In this document: positions 5,877 to 14,107 of the stretch, one piece after another | How the letters are laid out: the number at the start of each line of letters is the position of its first letter | Position numbering within the stretch: position 1 is the first letter of the stretch | Notes under the pieces: generated by a model | Database searches by the model: none | Seen by the model: the letters and a program-made list of their open reading frames with translations, nothing else | What the model was told of the DNA's origin: nothing | IMG/VR virus record: IMGVR_UViG_3300027974_000078 | Span: 1-36,265 of that record | Source: a virus | Strand: one strand, 5' to 3' | Length of the DNA stretch: 36,265 bases | Translations under genes and position numbers: made by a program

Positions 5877-6518
5877 ATGACATCTCTCACTGTATTTGCC
5901 GACGCAAAACTGCCAACAGCTTCGACCATCCAAGGTCTGCGCTCATTGCAGACTAATTCGGTTGCGTCGGGCACGACGATCCTGAAGATGGACAAGACGG
6001 GATACTGGGTGTTCGGGGCTGACAGCACCGACATCGACCCCGAGACCGTCTGGGCGATCAACCCAAGCGAGTTCTTGCACGGCTACATCGCATGGGGCGA
6101 GGGCGTGGTGCTGGGCGAGAAGATGGTATCGGTATCGCAACCGCTGCCAGAGCTTGAGCCTGCCCCGTCGGGCGCGCGCAAAGGCTGGGAAACGCAGCTC
6201 GGCATGAGCTTGCAGGCTACCAGCGGCGAAGACGCCGGGCTGGCGGTGCGCTACACCGCAACCTCGGTGGGTGGGCGCAACGCGATCCAGAAGATCGCCA
6301 ACGCTATCGCCGACCAGCTCGAAGCCGACCCGTCAAAGCCCGTCGCCTTGGTGACATTGGGTAAAGAGACCTACCAGCACAAGCAGTACGGCAAAATCTT
6401 CACGCCGGTCATGACTGTGGTTGGTTGGGCTACCATGGACGGCACTACCGACGCGCCAGAGGCCGCGCCAGAGCCTGAAGAGACTAAGGCGCCAGCACGC
6501 CGCCGCAACCGCGGCTAA
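5877..6518 (+). CDS. phage replication-region protein, candidate ssDNA-binding protein
   Basis: 213 residues, beginning MTSLTVFADAKLPTAS. The body is beta-rich. The tail from about residue 190 is acidic/proline-rich (DAPEAAPEPEETKAP) and then basic (ARRRNRG). Position right after the DUF2800 nuclease is where phages often encode an ssDNA-binding or DUF2815-like protein, but the residues do not show a clear OB-fold signature. The assignment rests mainly on context. AAAGGA precedes the ATG. It is followed by an unusual structured intergenic region. Confidence 0.55.
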   Translation: MTSLTVFADAKLPTASTIQGLRSLQTNSVASGTTILKMDKTGYWVFGADSTDIDPETVWAINPSEFLHGYIAWGEGVVLGEKMVSVSQPLPELEPAPSGARKGWETQLGMSLQATSGEDAGLAVRYTATSVGGRNAIQKIANAIADQLEADPSKPVALVTLGKETYQHKQYGKIFTPVMTVVGWATMDGTTDAPEAAPEPEETKAPARRRNRG

Positions 6519-6524
6519 CAGCTA

Positions 6525-6624
6525 GGGGGCAGGGTGGTTAAACCACCGTTCGAGGATGCCGACGCAGGGGCTTTTGTGGTTTTCTACCCTGTTTAGTTGA
6601 AAGCCAAATCGACACCCTGCCCCC
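6525..6624. ncRNA. candidate structured RNA or cruciform element
   Basis: A perfect 12-bp inverted repeat (GGGGGCAGGGTG 6525-6536, CACCCTGCCCCC 6613-6624) encloses 76 nt. Inside are a 7-bp hairpin GGTGGTT-A-AACCACC (6533-6547), a GGCTTT/AAAGCC pair (6569-6574, 6600-6605), and AAACCAC (6540-6546), which can instead pair with GTGGTTT (6576-6582). Alternative pairings of this kind suit a pseudoknot or switching RNA. It could also be a replication-origin or recombination structure. The strand is not decided by the sequence. Confidence 0.45.
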
Positions 6625-6628
6625 GACT

Positions 6629-6681
6629 AACTGCTAGCCCGCTAGCAGTTACACCCAAAAATATCCATTAACGTATATAAT
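6629..6681 (+). promoter_or_regulatory. palindromic operator and -10 element before the polymerase operon
   Basis: AACTGCTAGC (6629-6638) and GCTAGCAGTT (6641-6650) form a perfect 10-bp inverted repeat with a 2-bp centre. A perfect TATAAT lies at 6676-6681 without a recognisable -35 box or TG extension. A palindrome ending 25 bp upstream of a lone -10 suits an activator-dependent or regulated promoter. The half-site AGCAGTTA recurs near 6685, between the -10 and the next gene. Confidence 0.55.
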
Positions 6682-6701
6682 AGTAGCAGTTAGGACATGA
6701 C

Positions 6702-6911
6702 ATGACAGACATTCTAGACACGCTTCGCCAGCGTTACCGGCTTGACCCTGTTATCCAAGACGCCGCCGACGAGATCGAACAGTTGCGTTTCGACGTAAAC
6801 TTGTTGTCGATGATAGTATCTGTATTAGAGGGCAAAGATGATAACCCAACTGACACCGACGATACCGATGGACACCCCAAAGGGTTCCGCGAAAGCGCAC
6901 TTTGTGATTGA
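6702..6911 (+). CDS. hypothetical small protein (69 aa)
   Basis: MTDILDTLRQRYRLDPVIQDAADEIEQL... has a helical, coiled-coil-like first half and an acidic low-complexity segment (DDNPTDTDDTD). TTAGGACATGAC precedes the start. First gene after the palindrome/TATAAT element. It overlaps the next frame by 74 bp. No family recognised. Confidence 0.55.
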   Translation: MTDILDTLRQRYRLDPVIQDAADEIEQLRFDVNLLSMIVSVLEGKDDNPTDTDDTDGHPKGFRESALCD

Positions 6912-7077
6912 CTACGGTCAAGAACACCATTTGCTATGGGTTTGTTTTCAGGACGACACTGGAGAGTGTTGGACTTGGCCTAACCCTAAAATAAAATTAC
7001 AGGCAAACGTATCCATGCAACAAAGGGTAAATAATGAGCATCCTCTATCTGGACTTCGAGACAAGAAGCCGCTGTGA
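6838..7077 (+). CDS. hypothetical phage protein (79 aa)
   Basis: Core AHFVIDYGQEHHLLWVCFQD followed by TGECWTWPNPKI resembles short uncharacterised phage/prophage proteins with an ID(Y)GPEH..LWV...TGECWT pattern. The start is uncertain: ATG 6838 has AGAGGGC upstream, and ATG 6868 is a later option. It overlaps both neighbours, the polymerase gene by 44 bp. The conserved-looking aromatic core is why it is kept. Confidence 0.5.
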   Translation: MITQLTPTIPMDTPKGSAKAHFVIDYGQEHHLLWVCFQDDTGECWTWPNPKIKLQANVSMQQRVNNEHPLSGLRDKKPL

Positions 7078-8977
7078 CCTTTTAGCCAAAGGCGCTTACA
7101 ATTACGCCCGTCATCCCAGCACCACCGTGCTTTGTATGTCCTACGCCTTTGATGACGAGGACGTCACCACATGGGACGGCGACGACAAGTTCCCTGCCCG
7201 CGTCCGCAACCACACAGGAATGATCTATGCGCATAATGCGGCGTTTGAGAGGCTTATTTGCCGCGATGTTCTCAAATTGGACTATCGTCTGGTCCAGTTC
7301 TACTGCACTGCGGTGCAAGCGGCGGCTAACTGCGCCCCGCGTTCGCTCGAAGATATTGGACGGTTCACTTCGTCCAACATGCGCAAAGACCACAAAGGCA
7401 AAGCCCTTATCAAGAAGCTCTGCGTGCCCCGCGCCGACGGAACATTTAACAACGACCCTGATCTACTGAAAGAGATGATCGCCTATTGCGAGCAGGACGT
7501 CTGGACCATGCGCGCAATCAGCAAGATGCTGCGCCCGTTGACCGCCGAGGAGCTGTTAGACTACCATGTCAACGAGCGCGTCAACGACCGCGGCGTGCTG
7601 CTGGACAAACCGCTGGCGGAAGCGGCGGTCAAATACGCCGAAGCCGAAGTGGTCGAGATACAGCAGATCGTCAAGGAAGTGACCAAAGGCGAGATCACCT
7701 CGGTGCGGTCGCCCAAGATGAAAGAATGGGTGCGCGTCCGCGTCGGACCAACCGCCCGAGGTTTTATGAAGGTGGCGGAAGATGGGGAAGAAAAGTTTTC
7801 GCTTGATAAAACCGTCCGGGCGAATCTCTTGGCGCTCGCGGACGAGAACGAGTCGGAAGTCCCACACGATGTCGCTGAAGTCATTCAATGCGCGGATGAT
7901 CTATGGTCGTCGTCAGTGGCAAAGTTTAATCGACTTGCAAGCCTTGCAGATGAGGACGATTGCAGGGTTAGAGGAGCTTTTGTATTCAATGGTGGTTCGG
8001 CAACTGGACGCGCATCGTCCTACGGAGCACAAGTTCATAATTTCCCCAGAAAATCCCACAACGATGCACTGAACGTGCGAGAGAGTATCATCCAAGGCGA
8101 GACCGTCGTGCCCAAATACGGCAAACGCGTCACCGACGTGCTTAAGCAGATGCTGCGCCCCGCCCTGATCCCGCACGCGGGTAAGAAGTTGGTTGTGGCT
8201 GACTGGTCGAGCATCGAAGCGCGCGTCACGCCGTGGATGACCGACACGCCGCACGGCGAAAAGAAGCTGGAGCTGTTTGCTAGCGGCGCCGATGTGTATA
8301 AACACAACGCCGCCGCTACTTTCGGGGTCCGCCCCGACGAAGTGAACGACCACCAGCGTCAAGTCGGGAAGGTGCAGGAGCTTGCCTGCGGGTTCGGGGG
8401 TGGTGTCGGTGCCTTTGCCAATATGGCAAGGGTATACAATTTGACCTTAACCGAGGCTGAAAGTCAACGGATGGTTGACGCTTGGCGGCGCGCCAACGTC
8501 TGGGGGCCGATCTATTGGTCGCTGCTCGAACAAGCGTACCACCGCGCGATGCGCAACAAGGGACGCGAGATTACGGCAGGACGGGTGACCTATCTTTTTG
8601 ATGGCGTCCATCTTTGGTATGCGTTACCATCTGGCCGTGTTTTGTGCTATCCCCACGCCCGCTTTGACAGCGAGGGCATCTCGTATGCCAAGGCGGCGTG
8701 GAAACCCGCACAAGACGCCCGCGAATGGCCCCGCGCCCGTCTTTGGAAGGGATTGGCCTGCGAAAATATCACACAAGCGGTGGCAAATGACTTATTGCGT
8801 CACACTCTTCGGCAAGTTGATGCTGTCCTCCATGTTCACGATGAAATCGTGCTTGAAGCATCCAACCCCGAGCAAGCCGCTGATCATTTGAAACGTATTA
8901 TGACAACGCCGCCAACGTGGGCAGTAGGGCTACCCCTTGCGGCTGAAGTCAAAATTATGGAGCGTTATGGCAAATGA
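7034..8977 (+). CDS. polA: family A DNA polymerase with 3'-5' exonuclease
   Basis: 647 residues. Exonuclease motifs: LDFET (D7, E9), NAAFE (68-72, with E where D is usual) and YCEQD (151-155). Polymerase motif A is DWSSIEAR (390-397). Motif B is RQVGKVQELACGFGG (from R442), with K446, and Leu450 at the position of E. coli Phe762. Motif C is HDE (602-604). There is no 5' nuclease domain. It replicates the phage genome. Start ATG 7034 follows AAAGGG; the end overlaps the primase gene (ATGA). The Leu762-type residue is a known variant in environmental phage polymerases and affects nucleotide selection. Confidence 0.95.
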   Translation: MSILYLDFETRSRCDLLAKGAYNYARHPSTTVLCMSYAFDDEDVTTWDGDDKFPARVRNHTGMIYAHNAAFERLICRDVLKLDYRLVQFYCTAVQAAANCAPRSLEDIGRFTSSNMRKDHKGKALIKKLCVPRADGTFNNDPDLLKEMIAYCEQDVWTMRAISKMLRPLTAEELLDYHVNERVNDRGVLLDKPLAEAAVKYAEAEVVEIQQIVKEVTKGEITSVRSPKMKEWVRVRVGPTARGFMKVAEDGEEKFSLDKTVRANLLALADENESEVPHDVAEVIQCADDLWSSSVAKFNRLASLADEDDCRVRGAFVFNGGSATGRASSYGAQVHNFPRKSHNDALNVRESIIQGETVVPKYGKRVTDVLKQMLRPALIPHAGKKLVVADWSSIEARVTPWMTDTPHGEKKLELFASGADVYKHNAAATFGVRPDEVNDHQRQVGKVQELACGFGGGVGAFANMARVYNLTLTEAESQRMVDAWRRANVWGPIYWSLLEQAYHRAMRNKGREITAGRVTYLFDGVHLWYALPSGRVLCYPHARFDSEGISYAKAAWKPAQDAREWPRARLWKGLACENITQAVANDLLRHTLRQVDAVLHVHDEIVLEASNPEQAADHLKRIMTTPPTWAVGLPLAAEVKIMERYGK

Positions 8978-11232
8978 CTAAATTTAATCAATATCTTGCA
9001 TCATTGGCGCCCGAAGGCGAAACCATGCTGTTTGTCGAACAGGTGGTTAAGGCCGACGGCAAGACCTTTTGGATGCCCTACTACCCGACCGAGGACAAGG
9101 CGGGCGCGCTGTACTGCAACACCGCCAGCTTCATCACCAACCGCTTCCCCAACCAGCGCAAGCCCAAGGCGCAGTCGGAGTTTGCCGACATGGTAGCAGT
9201 GTTGGTGCTTGACGACATTGGCACCAAGTCCAAGGCACCACCGCTGGAGCCGACGTGGAAGATGACCACCTCGGCGGGCAACCAGCAGTGGGGCTACACG
9301 TTCAACATCGACCACCAGCCAACCAAGAACGAGTTCTCCGCCGCCGTGAAGGCGATTGCGGAGGCGGGTTACACCGACGCAGGCATGACCAACCCCGTGC
9401 GCAACTTCCGTATTGAGGGGTCGGTCAACCTGAAAGAAGGCAAAGGCAATTACATCTCGCACGTCAGCGACTTCGACCCGACGCGCGAGTTCACGCTGGC
9501 CGAAATCTGCGAGGCGCTAGGGGTGGTGCCCGCGGAGGCTGACACGGCCTCCGCGGGCGGGATCAGGATCGCGGACGATGGCGGCGACATGGTGTTGCGG
9601 TGGCTGTCCGAGCACGATCAGGTGCTTGAGCCAACCAACGCCGACGGTTGGACGGGAGTGATTTGCCCCAACTATGAAGAGCACACCACCGGCATCGAGG
9701 GCGGGCGTTACAATTCGATCACCCGCGCCTTCTCGTGCTTCCACGGCCACTGCGCGCACATTACCAGCGAGGCCTACGCGCAGTACGTTGAGAACAACGG
9801 CGGCCCGCACTACGACCGCGGTTACCGCAGCGACCTTGTGTTCGGTCGCCTGAGCGCAAACCTTGCCAAGGCGGGGCTTACGCCGACCGAGGCCTACCCT
9901 AACCGCACCGAGGAGATCATCGCCGAAGTCGAGCGCAAAGAGCTGGGGCGCACCGCCAAGCAGAACTGGTTCACGCGGTTCGCTTATGTCCCCGGCGAGG
10001 ACGCTTACTTTGACCTTGAGGAGCGCAGGCTGTTGTCGCGTCGCGCGTTTGACGCCATGTTCCGCCACATTGAGTGCAAGTCGATCCACGGTGAGAAGAA
10101 GCCCAAGATCGACGCGTCGCGGTGCTACGACGAGAACAGGCAGGCGTTGGGCGCGCATACGCTGGACGGCTTGACGTTCGCTGCTGGCGACAGCGTGCTG
10201 GCGGTCGAAGAGGGCCGCGTCTACGGCAACCGCTGGATTGACAGCCGCCGCACAGGCGCGGATGCCGACGCAAGCATCTGGTTACAGCACGTCGAGCGTA
10301 TGGTGCCCGACGCTGACGTGCGGGCGCATGTGCTTGACACGATGGCGTTCAAGCTCCAGACGCCCAAGAAGAAGATCAACCACGCCATCCTGCACTACGG
10401 CGTGGAAGGCGCGGGCAAGGACGCGATGTGGTCGCCGTTTTTCCACGCTATCGGGATGCGCAACGTGGTGGTCAACGACGTGGACCAGATCAGCGGCGAC
10501 TGGGGCTATAGCCTTGAGAACGAGGTGATCGTGTTCAACGAGTTGAAAGAGGCGTCCGCCAATGAGCGGCGCGCTTTGGCTAACCGGCTGAAAGGGCTGA
10601 TCGCCGCGCCGCCGGACAAGTTGGAAGTGCGGCGCAAGGGCGAGCACCCCTACATGATCCCCAACAGGGCGTTCGTGATGGCGTTCACCAACCACCCCGC
10701 CGCTATTTCGCTGGCCGCCGCCGACCGCCGCTGGATGTGTATCCATTCGACAGCGCCGCGCATGGACGAGGCGGACGCCAAGGCGTTGTGGGGCTGGTAC
10801 GAGCGCGGCGGGGGCTACGACGCGGTGGCGGGCTATCTGTTGCGCCGCAACATAGCGCACTACAACCCGTCGGCGCCGCCAATGGCGACCGACTTTAAGG
10901 TCAATATGGTTGAGATGGGCCGGTCGGACGCTGAAGCGTATATGATCGACATGATGCGCAACTGCTCTGGCGAGTTTTCCAAAGGCGTTATTGGCGGCCC
11001 GTGGCATAAGTTGATCGACATGCTGCAAGGCGGCATCACCACGACCAAGCTCTATAAGGGTGTGCTGATGGAGGCGTTCAAAGAAGCGGGTTGGGTTGAC
11101 AAGGGGCTGATCATGTCCGCACAGCACACAACCAAACGTCATGTGTTCTGTCACCCCGACAGAACGCACATGTCAAACAGCGACTTGCGCCGGGCGATTG
11201 AAGAGCCTGTCGAATTGAAGGTGGTGAAGTGA
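8974..11232 (+). CDS. primase-helicase (AEP-like primase plus SF3-type helicase)
   Basis: 752 residues. VAVLVLDDIGTK (75-85) resembles the catalytic acidic strand of RepB/AEP-type phage primases. C231, H237, C255 and C260 form a possible zinc site. Helicase part: GVEGAGKD Walker A (476-483), VIVFNELKE Walker B-like (518-525, N522/E523), MAFTNH sensor strand (569-574) and a basic R585-R586. The plan fits phage primase-polymerase/helicases of the DUF5906 or NrS-1-like group. It would prime and unwind at the fork. It overlaps the polymerase stop by 4 bp and is followed at once by the VRR-NUC gene. Confidence 0.85.
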   Translation: MTKFNQYLASLAPEGETMLFVEQVVKADGKTFWMPYYPTEDKAGALYCNTASFITNRFPNQRKPKAQSEFADMVAVLVLDDIGTKSKAPPLEPTWKMTTSAGNQQWGYTFNIDHQPTKNEFSAAVKAIAEAGYTDAGMTNPVRNFRIEGSVNLKEGKGNYISHVSDFDPTREFTLAEICEALGVVPAEADTASAGGIRIADDGGDMVLRWLSEHDQVLEPTNADGWTGVICPNYEEHTTGIEGGRYNSITRAFSCFHGHCAHITSEAYAQYVENNGGPHYDRGYRSDLVFGRLSANLAKAGLTPTEAYPNRTEEIIAEVERKELGRTAKQNWFTRFAYVPGEDAYFDLEERRLLSRRAFDAMFRHIECKSIHGEKKPKIDASRCYDENRQALGAHTLDGLTFAAGDSVLAVEEGRVYGNRWIDSRRTGADADASIWLQHVERMVPDADVRAHVLDTMAFKLQTPKKKINHAILHYGVEGAGKDAMWSPFFHAIGMRNVVVNDVDQISGDWGYSLENEVIVFNELKEASANERRALANRLKGLIAAPPDKLEVRRKGEHPYMIPNRAFVMAFTNHPAAISLAAADRRWMCIHSTAPRMDEADAKALWGWYERGGGYDAVAGYLLRRNIAHYNPSAPPMATDFKVNMVEMGRSDAEAYMIDMMRNCSGEFSKGVIGGPWHKLIDMLQGGITTTKLYKGVLMEAFKEAGWVDKGLIMSAQHTTKRHVFCHPDRTHMSNSDLRRAIEEPVELKVVK

Positions 11233-11504
11233 TGCTTGAAAAGCAGATCGAAGCCTACCTTGTCAAGCGCGTCAAAGAGATCGGCGGCATACCGTACAAG
11301 TTCACGTCGCCGTCTAACCGCGGCGTGTCCGACCGGATCGTTGTGCTACCCAACGGCGTCGTTTGGTTCATTGAATTGAAACGCGCAGGCGGCAAACTGA
11401 CCCGCTTGCAAGTGATGTTCGCCGAGACAATGCACGTTATGGGGCAGCGTTACGTTTGCCTGTGGTCAAAAGAGGATGTGGACGGATGGATCAGCCAACT
11501 CTAA
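11232..11504 (+). CDS. VRR-NUC domain nuclease
   Basis: 90 residues, a stand-alone VRR-NUC. EKQIEAYLVKRVKEIGG, then KFTSPSNRGVSDRIVVLP (active-site D of the GxPDRI/GVSDRI motif) and VWFIELKRAGGKLT (ExK) show the PD-(D/E)XK core; LTRLQ...F supplies the last helix. ATG 11232 overlaps the primase stop (TGATG); a GTG one codon earlier is possible. Such proteins accompany SNF2-like helicases in phages, as here, and may cut branched DNA. Confidence 0.9.
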   Translation: MLEKQIEAYLVKRVKEIGGIPYKFTSPSNRGVSDRIVVLPNGVVWFIELKRAGGKLTRLQVMFAETMHVMGQRYVCLWSKEDVDGWISQL

Positions 11505-12820
11505 GGCCATACCAAGAGGACGCCGCCGACTTCTTGTACGAGCGTGACCGCGCGATGGTGCTGGCGCCTGTGGGGGCGGGCAAGACCGCGCTAACACTAA
11601 CCGCCATCCGCGACATGATCGCGGACGGCGTTGTCAAGCGCGTGCTGGTCATCGCGCCCCTGCGCGTCGCGTCCTCGGTCTGGCCTGCGGAGGCCAAGGT
11701 GTGGGCGCCCGAGCTGTCGGTTGGTGTCGCCTGCGGCGCGCCTGAAAAACGTACGCAAGTTCTGTATAATACGGACTTTCAAATCGTCACTACGAATTAT
11801 GATAACTTGGTATGGCTATCGGGGCACAAATTCGCGTTTGACATTATCGTGTTTGACGAATTGACCCGACTGAAGAACCCGTCAGGCGCCCGCTTCAAGG
11901 CGTTATCGAAGGTAATAGACCGCATACCGATACGCTGGGGTCTGACGGGTTCGTTCACCTCTAACGGGCTAGAGGACGTGTTCGGGCAATGCAAGATCAT
12001 TGACCAGAAGCTGCTGGGCCGGTCGAAAGGTGCATTTATGCAACAGTACTTCACTTTGATCAACAAAGAGTACAACCAGTGGGTGCCGCGCCCCGACGCG
12101 CTGCCACAGGTCATGCGCCGCATCAAGCCCGCAACCTATGTGCTAGCCAACAACATGTACACTCTGCCGCAGCTCTTGGTGGTTGAGGTGGCCGTGGCAA
12201 TGGCCGACCGCACGGCGTACGATAACATGAAGAAGCATTTCCTGCACGAGGACATCGTTGCGTTGACAGCGGCGACGGTAACACAAAAGCTCCAGCAACT
12301 GTCGTCGGGCTTTGCATATGACATCGACCAGACGGGGCGGTGGTACTCCACGCACAAGCTCGACCGGCTAGAGGAGCTGCTAAACGAGAACCAGAACGCC
12401 AACACGATCATCGTATACCAGTACAAGGAAGAGCTTGCAGAATTAAAGCGTCGGTTTAAGGTTGCAACGCTAGAGAACCAAGACAGCATCGACAAATGGA
12501 ACAAGGGCGAGACGCCGCTACTTGCCATTCACCCTGCTGGCGCCGGTCATGGCCTTAATCTGCAACACGGCGGTCATAATATTGTGTTCTTATCGCTGCC
12601 GTGGTCGCTTGAGTTGTTCGAACAGACAGTCGGGCGGCTGCACCGCAGCGGTCAAAAGTCGGACGTATGGTGCTATGTCATGCTGACAGAGAACAGCATT
12701 GACGAAAAGATTTGGATGTCGCTGCACAACAAGAAGTCTCTGGCGGAGATCGCCTTAGAGGAGCTTAAAAGCGATGCCATACAAGGACAACGCGACCCGT
12801 CGAGCGGCGTATCACGCTAA
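11486..12820 (+). CDS. SNF2-like superfamily 2 helicase
   Basis: 444 residues from ATG 11486 (LRPYQEDAADFL). The Q-motif-like RPYQ is followed by Walker A PVGAGKT (28-34), motif II DELT (124-127, instead of DEAH), motif III LTGS (153-156), a C-terminal RecA-like half, and motif VI GRLHRSGQ (383-390). It uses ATP to move on double-stranded DNA, probably in replication or recombination together with the VRR-NUC. It overlaps the VRR-NUC gene by 19 bp. A longer in-frame start at 11456 is less likely because it adds unrelated residues and lacks the GAGG site. Confidence 0.92.
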   Translation: MDQPTLRPYQEDAADFLYERDRAMVLAPVGAGKTALTLTAIRDMIADGVVKRVLVIAPLRVASSVWPAEAKVWAPELSVGVACGAPEKRTQVLYNTDFQIVTTNYDNLVWLSGHKFAFDIIVFDELTRLKNPSGARFKALSKVIDRIPIRWGLTGSFTSNGLEDVFGQCKIIDQKLLGRSKGAFMQQYFTLINKEYNQWVPRPDALPQVMRRIKPATYVLANNMYTLPQLLVVEVAVAMADRTAYDNMKKHFLHEDIVALTAATVTQKLQQLSSGFAYDIDQTGRWYSTHKLDRLEELLNENQNANTIIVYQYKEELAELKRRFKVATLENQDSIDKWNKGETPLLAIHPAGAGHGLNLQHGGHNIVFLSLPWSLELFEQTVGRLHRSGQKSDVWCYVMLTENSIDEKIWMSLHNKKSLAEIALEELKSDAIQGQRDPSSGVSR

Positions 12821-13139
12821 CCCCGCCCGACACATGCGCGCTAAAGACCGATACCGCTACGGCATAACGCGGGACGACATGATCGAGCTGCTAGGCAATG
12901 ACGACTGCACGATCTGCGGGCGCAACGGTGGGGCTAAACGCAACCCCATTGACCATTGCAGTGAAACCAAGACCGCACGCGGGTTCCTTTGCTCCGCGTG
13001 CAATACGGCTATCGGGCTGCTTAACCATTGCCCCCACCGCCTTCGGAAGGCAGCGGAATATATTGAGCGGCCTCCGCTGATTGCTCCGGAGCGTTATGCA
13101 CATCTTCTTCGTGCTGCACGGGATACGCAGACCACTTAA
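12774..13139 (+). CDS. recombination endonuclease VII
   Basis: 121 residues. C45, C48, D60-H61, R69-G70, C73 and C76-N77 (pattern CxxC...DH...RGFLCSACN) reproduce the endonuclease VII zinc and catalytic module. It resolves Holliday junctions and branched DNA before packaging. It begins inside the helicase gene (47-bp overlap) and its last 119 bp overlap the endolysin gene on the opposite strand. Last gene of the rightward arm. Confidence 0.9.
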   Translation: MPYKDNATRRAAYHANPARHMRAKDRYRYGITRDDMIELLGNDDCTICGRNGGAKRNPIDHCSETKTARGFLCSACNTAIGLLNHCPHRLRKAAEYIERPPLIAPERYAHLLRAARDTQTT

Positions 13140-13503
13140 GCTCATAGTGCACGCCGTCTTTGAGCGTCTTCCAGTCGCCACCCCATGTGATGGGGATGTT
13201 CAGCTCGGCAGCGGTCTTTTTGAAAATTTCCGCCAGATGGGCGTAGTATTTCCATTCCCACGTCAAAATGCCTTTTTCGTCTTTGGCCCCGATGTCAATG
13301 GCGTGGCCGGTCAGATGGCGGCTGTTCATTGTCTGGCTGGCGCCTTTGGCGAAGTTGGCCTTCTCTTGCTCCAGCGTGCGGACGCCTTCAAGCACAAAGA
13401 AGTCGGCGTCGGTGACTTCGTAGACGCGCTCAACCAGCTTCACAAGGTCAGGATGCACGCCCTGAAGGCGCGATTTTGATTTGATAGTTGGGGTAAACGT
13501 CAT
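13021..13503 (-). CDS. endolysin, M15 family peptidase
   Basis: 160 residues. SRHLTGHAID (61-70) gives the SxHxxGxAxD zinc motif (H63, D70); DGVHYEL supplies H119 with D116. This is the L-alanyl-D-glutamate/D-Ala-D-Ala peptidase pattern that cuts peptidoglycan cross-links or stems. There is no signal peptide, so a holin is needed for export; a holin gene overlaps the start by 4 bp. About 35 C-terminal residues (Pro/Gly/Ser-rich tail) extend past the catalytic domain and overlap endonuclease VII on the other strand. Confidence 0.92.
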   Translation of the reverse strand: MTFTPTIKSKSRLQGVHPDLVKLVERVYEVTDADFFVLEGVRTLEQEKANFAKGASQTMNSRHLTGHAIDIGAKDEKGILTWEWKYYAHLAEIFKKTAAELNIPITWGGDWKTLKDGVHYELKWSAYPVQHEEDVHNAPEQSAEAAQYIPLPSEGGGGNG

Positions 13504-13874
13504 TGTCGGGCGACTCCGATTTTTTTCTCGTAAGTTCGCAAACCTGCTAACCCCAACATTGCCATTACGAGTTCCATAAGGCTTCCATCAAGAGCAGGAT
13601 AAGTGCCGTAACCAGTAGCGGTGGCAAGGGGTCTGATAACATATTGGTAAGCAAGGCCGACTGCTCCTATCCATCCAATCATTGGCCGCCACCCCGACAC
13701 GAACAAGTTGGGGTTGGCGGCTTCTGCGGTGTTTGTTTCTGATTGCGCGGCGTCCCACTTCTGTAGGCTGTCGCGCAGCGCGGCTTCTGCACTGATCTTT
13801 GCGTTTGGGTCAGGAACAAATTTGTTGATGACCTGTAAGCCAGCCGCGATGGCGTCGTCAATCCCGAACGTCAT
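13500..13874 (-). CDS. holin, GTA-type 3-TM family
   Basis: 124 residues. The soluble N-terminal half (to ~57) is followed by GWRPMIGWIGAVGLAYQYVIRPL, the signature of 3-TM holins known from alphaproteobacterial gene transfer agents, and a second hydrophobic segment LMELVMAMLGLAGL. It forms the inner-membrane lesion that releases endolysin. It overlaps the endolysin start and the preceding gene by 4 bp each (ATGA). Confidence 0.85.
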   Translation of the reverse strand: MTFGIDDAIAAGLQVINKFVPDPNAKISAEAALRDSLQKWDAAQSETNTAEAANPNLFVSGWRPMIGWIGAVGLAYQYVIRPLATATGYGTYPALDGSLMELVMAMLGLAGLRTYEKKIGVARQ

Positions 13875-14107
13875 GATTTGTCCGCCTTGCTGTCAAGTTT
13901 ATCGTATATACGCTGGAACATATCTTCGATCCGCTCCATGCGCTTGTCCAGATCACTGCGCTTGACGTAGTTCTCAGGCAGATTGACTTCTAGCGTGTGC
14001 AGATCGGCACGCAATTCTTTCACCGCGTCCCACAACTGCCGCGCAAACCAACCAAGCACCGACAACGCCGCGCCGCCGAGAAGGTTGATGAAGTTCTGCA
14101 TTTCCAT
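13871..14107 (-). CDS. small membrane-anchored coiled-coil protein of the lysis cassette
   Basis: 78 residues: an N-terminal hydrophobic segment (INLLGGAALSVLGWFARQLW) followed by a charged coiled coil with heptads (LRADLHTLEVNLPENYVKR...RIEDMFQRIYDKL). Topology fits an inner-membrane spanin, or an accessory holin, and the location between ejection protein and holin genes agrees. No outer-membrane lipoprotein partner lies next to it. Moderate certainty only for function. Confidence 0.75.
   Translation of the reverse strand: MEMQNFINLLGGAALSVLGWFARQLWDAVKELRADLHTLEVNLPENYVKRSDLDKRMERIEDMFQRIYDKLDSKADKS

Noticed and set aside
5185-5883. Frame of 232 codons antisense to the DUF2800 nuclease
   Set aside because: Serine/arginine-rich shadow of a GC-biased gene, no motif, and conflicts with the nuclease active-site residues on the + strand.
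10282-11169. Long open frame (295 codons) antisense to the primase-helicase gene
   Set aside because: It mirrors the codon bias of the real gene on the other strand; the product is an arginine/histidine/valine-rich chain without a domain, and the + strand gene has clear helicase motifs.
13083-13092. GCTCCGGAGC palindrome in the convergent overlap as a bidirectional terminator
   Set aside because: The stem is too short with no loop and no U-run on either strand.
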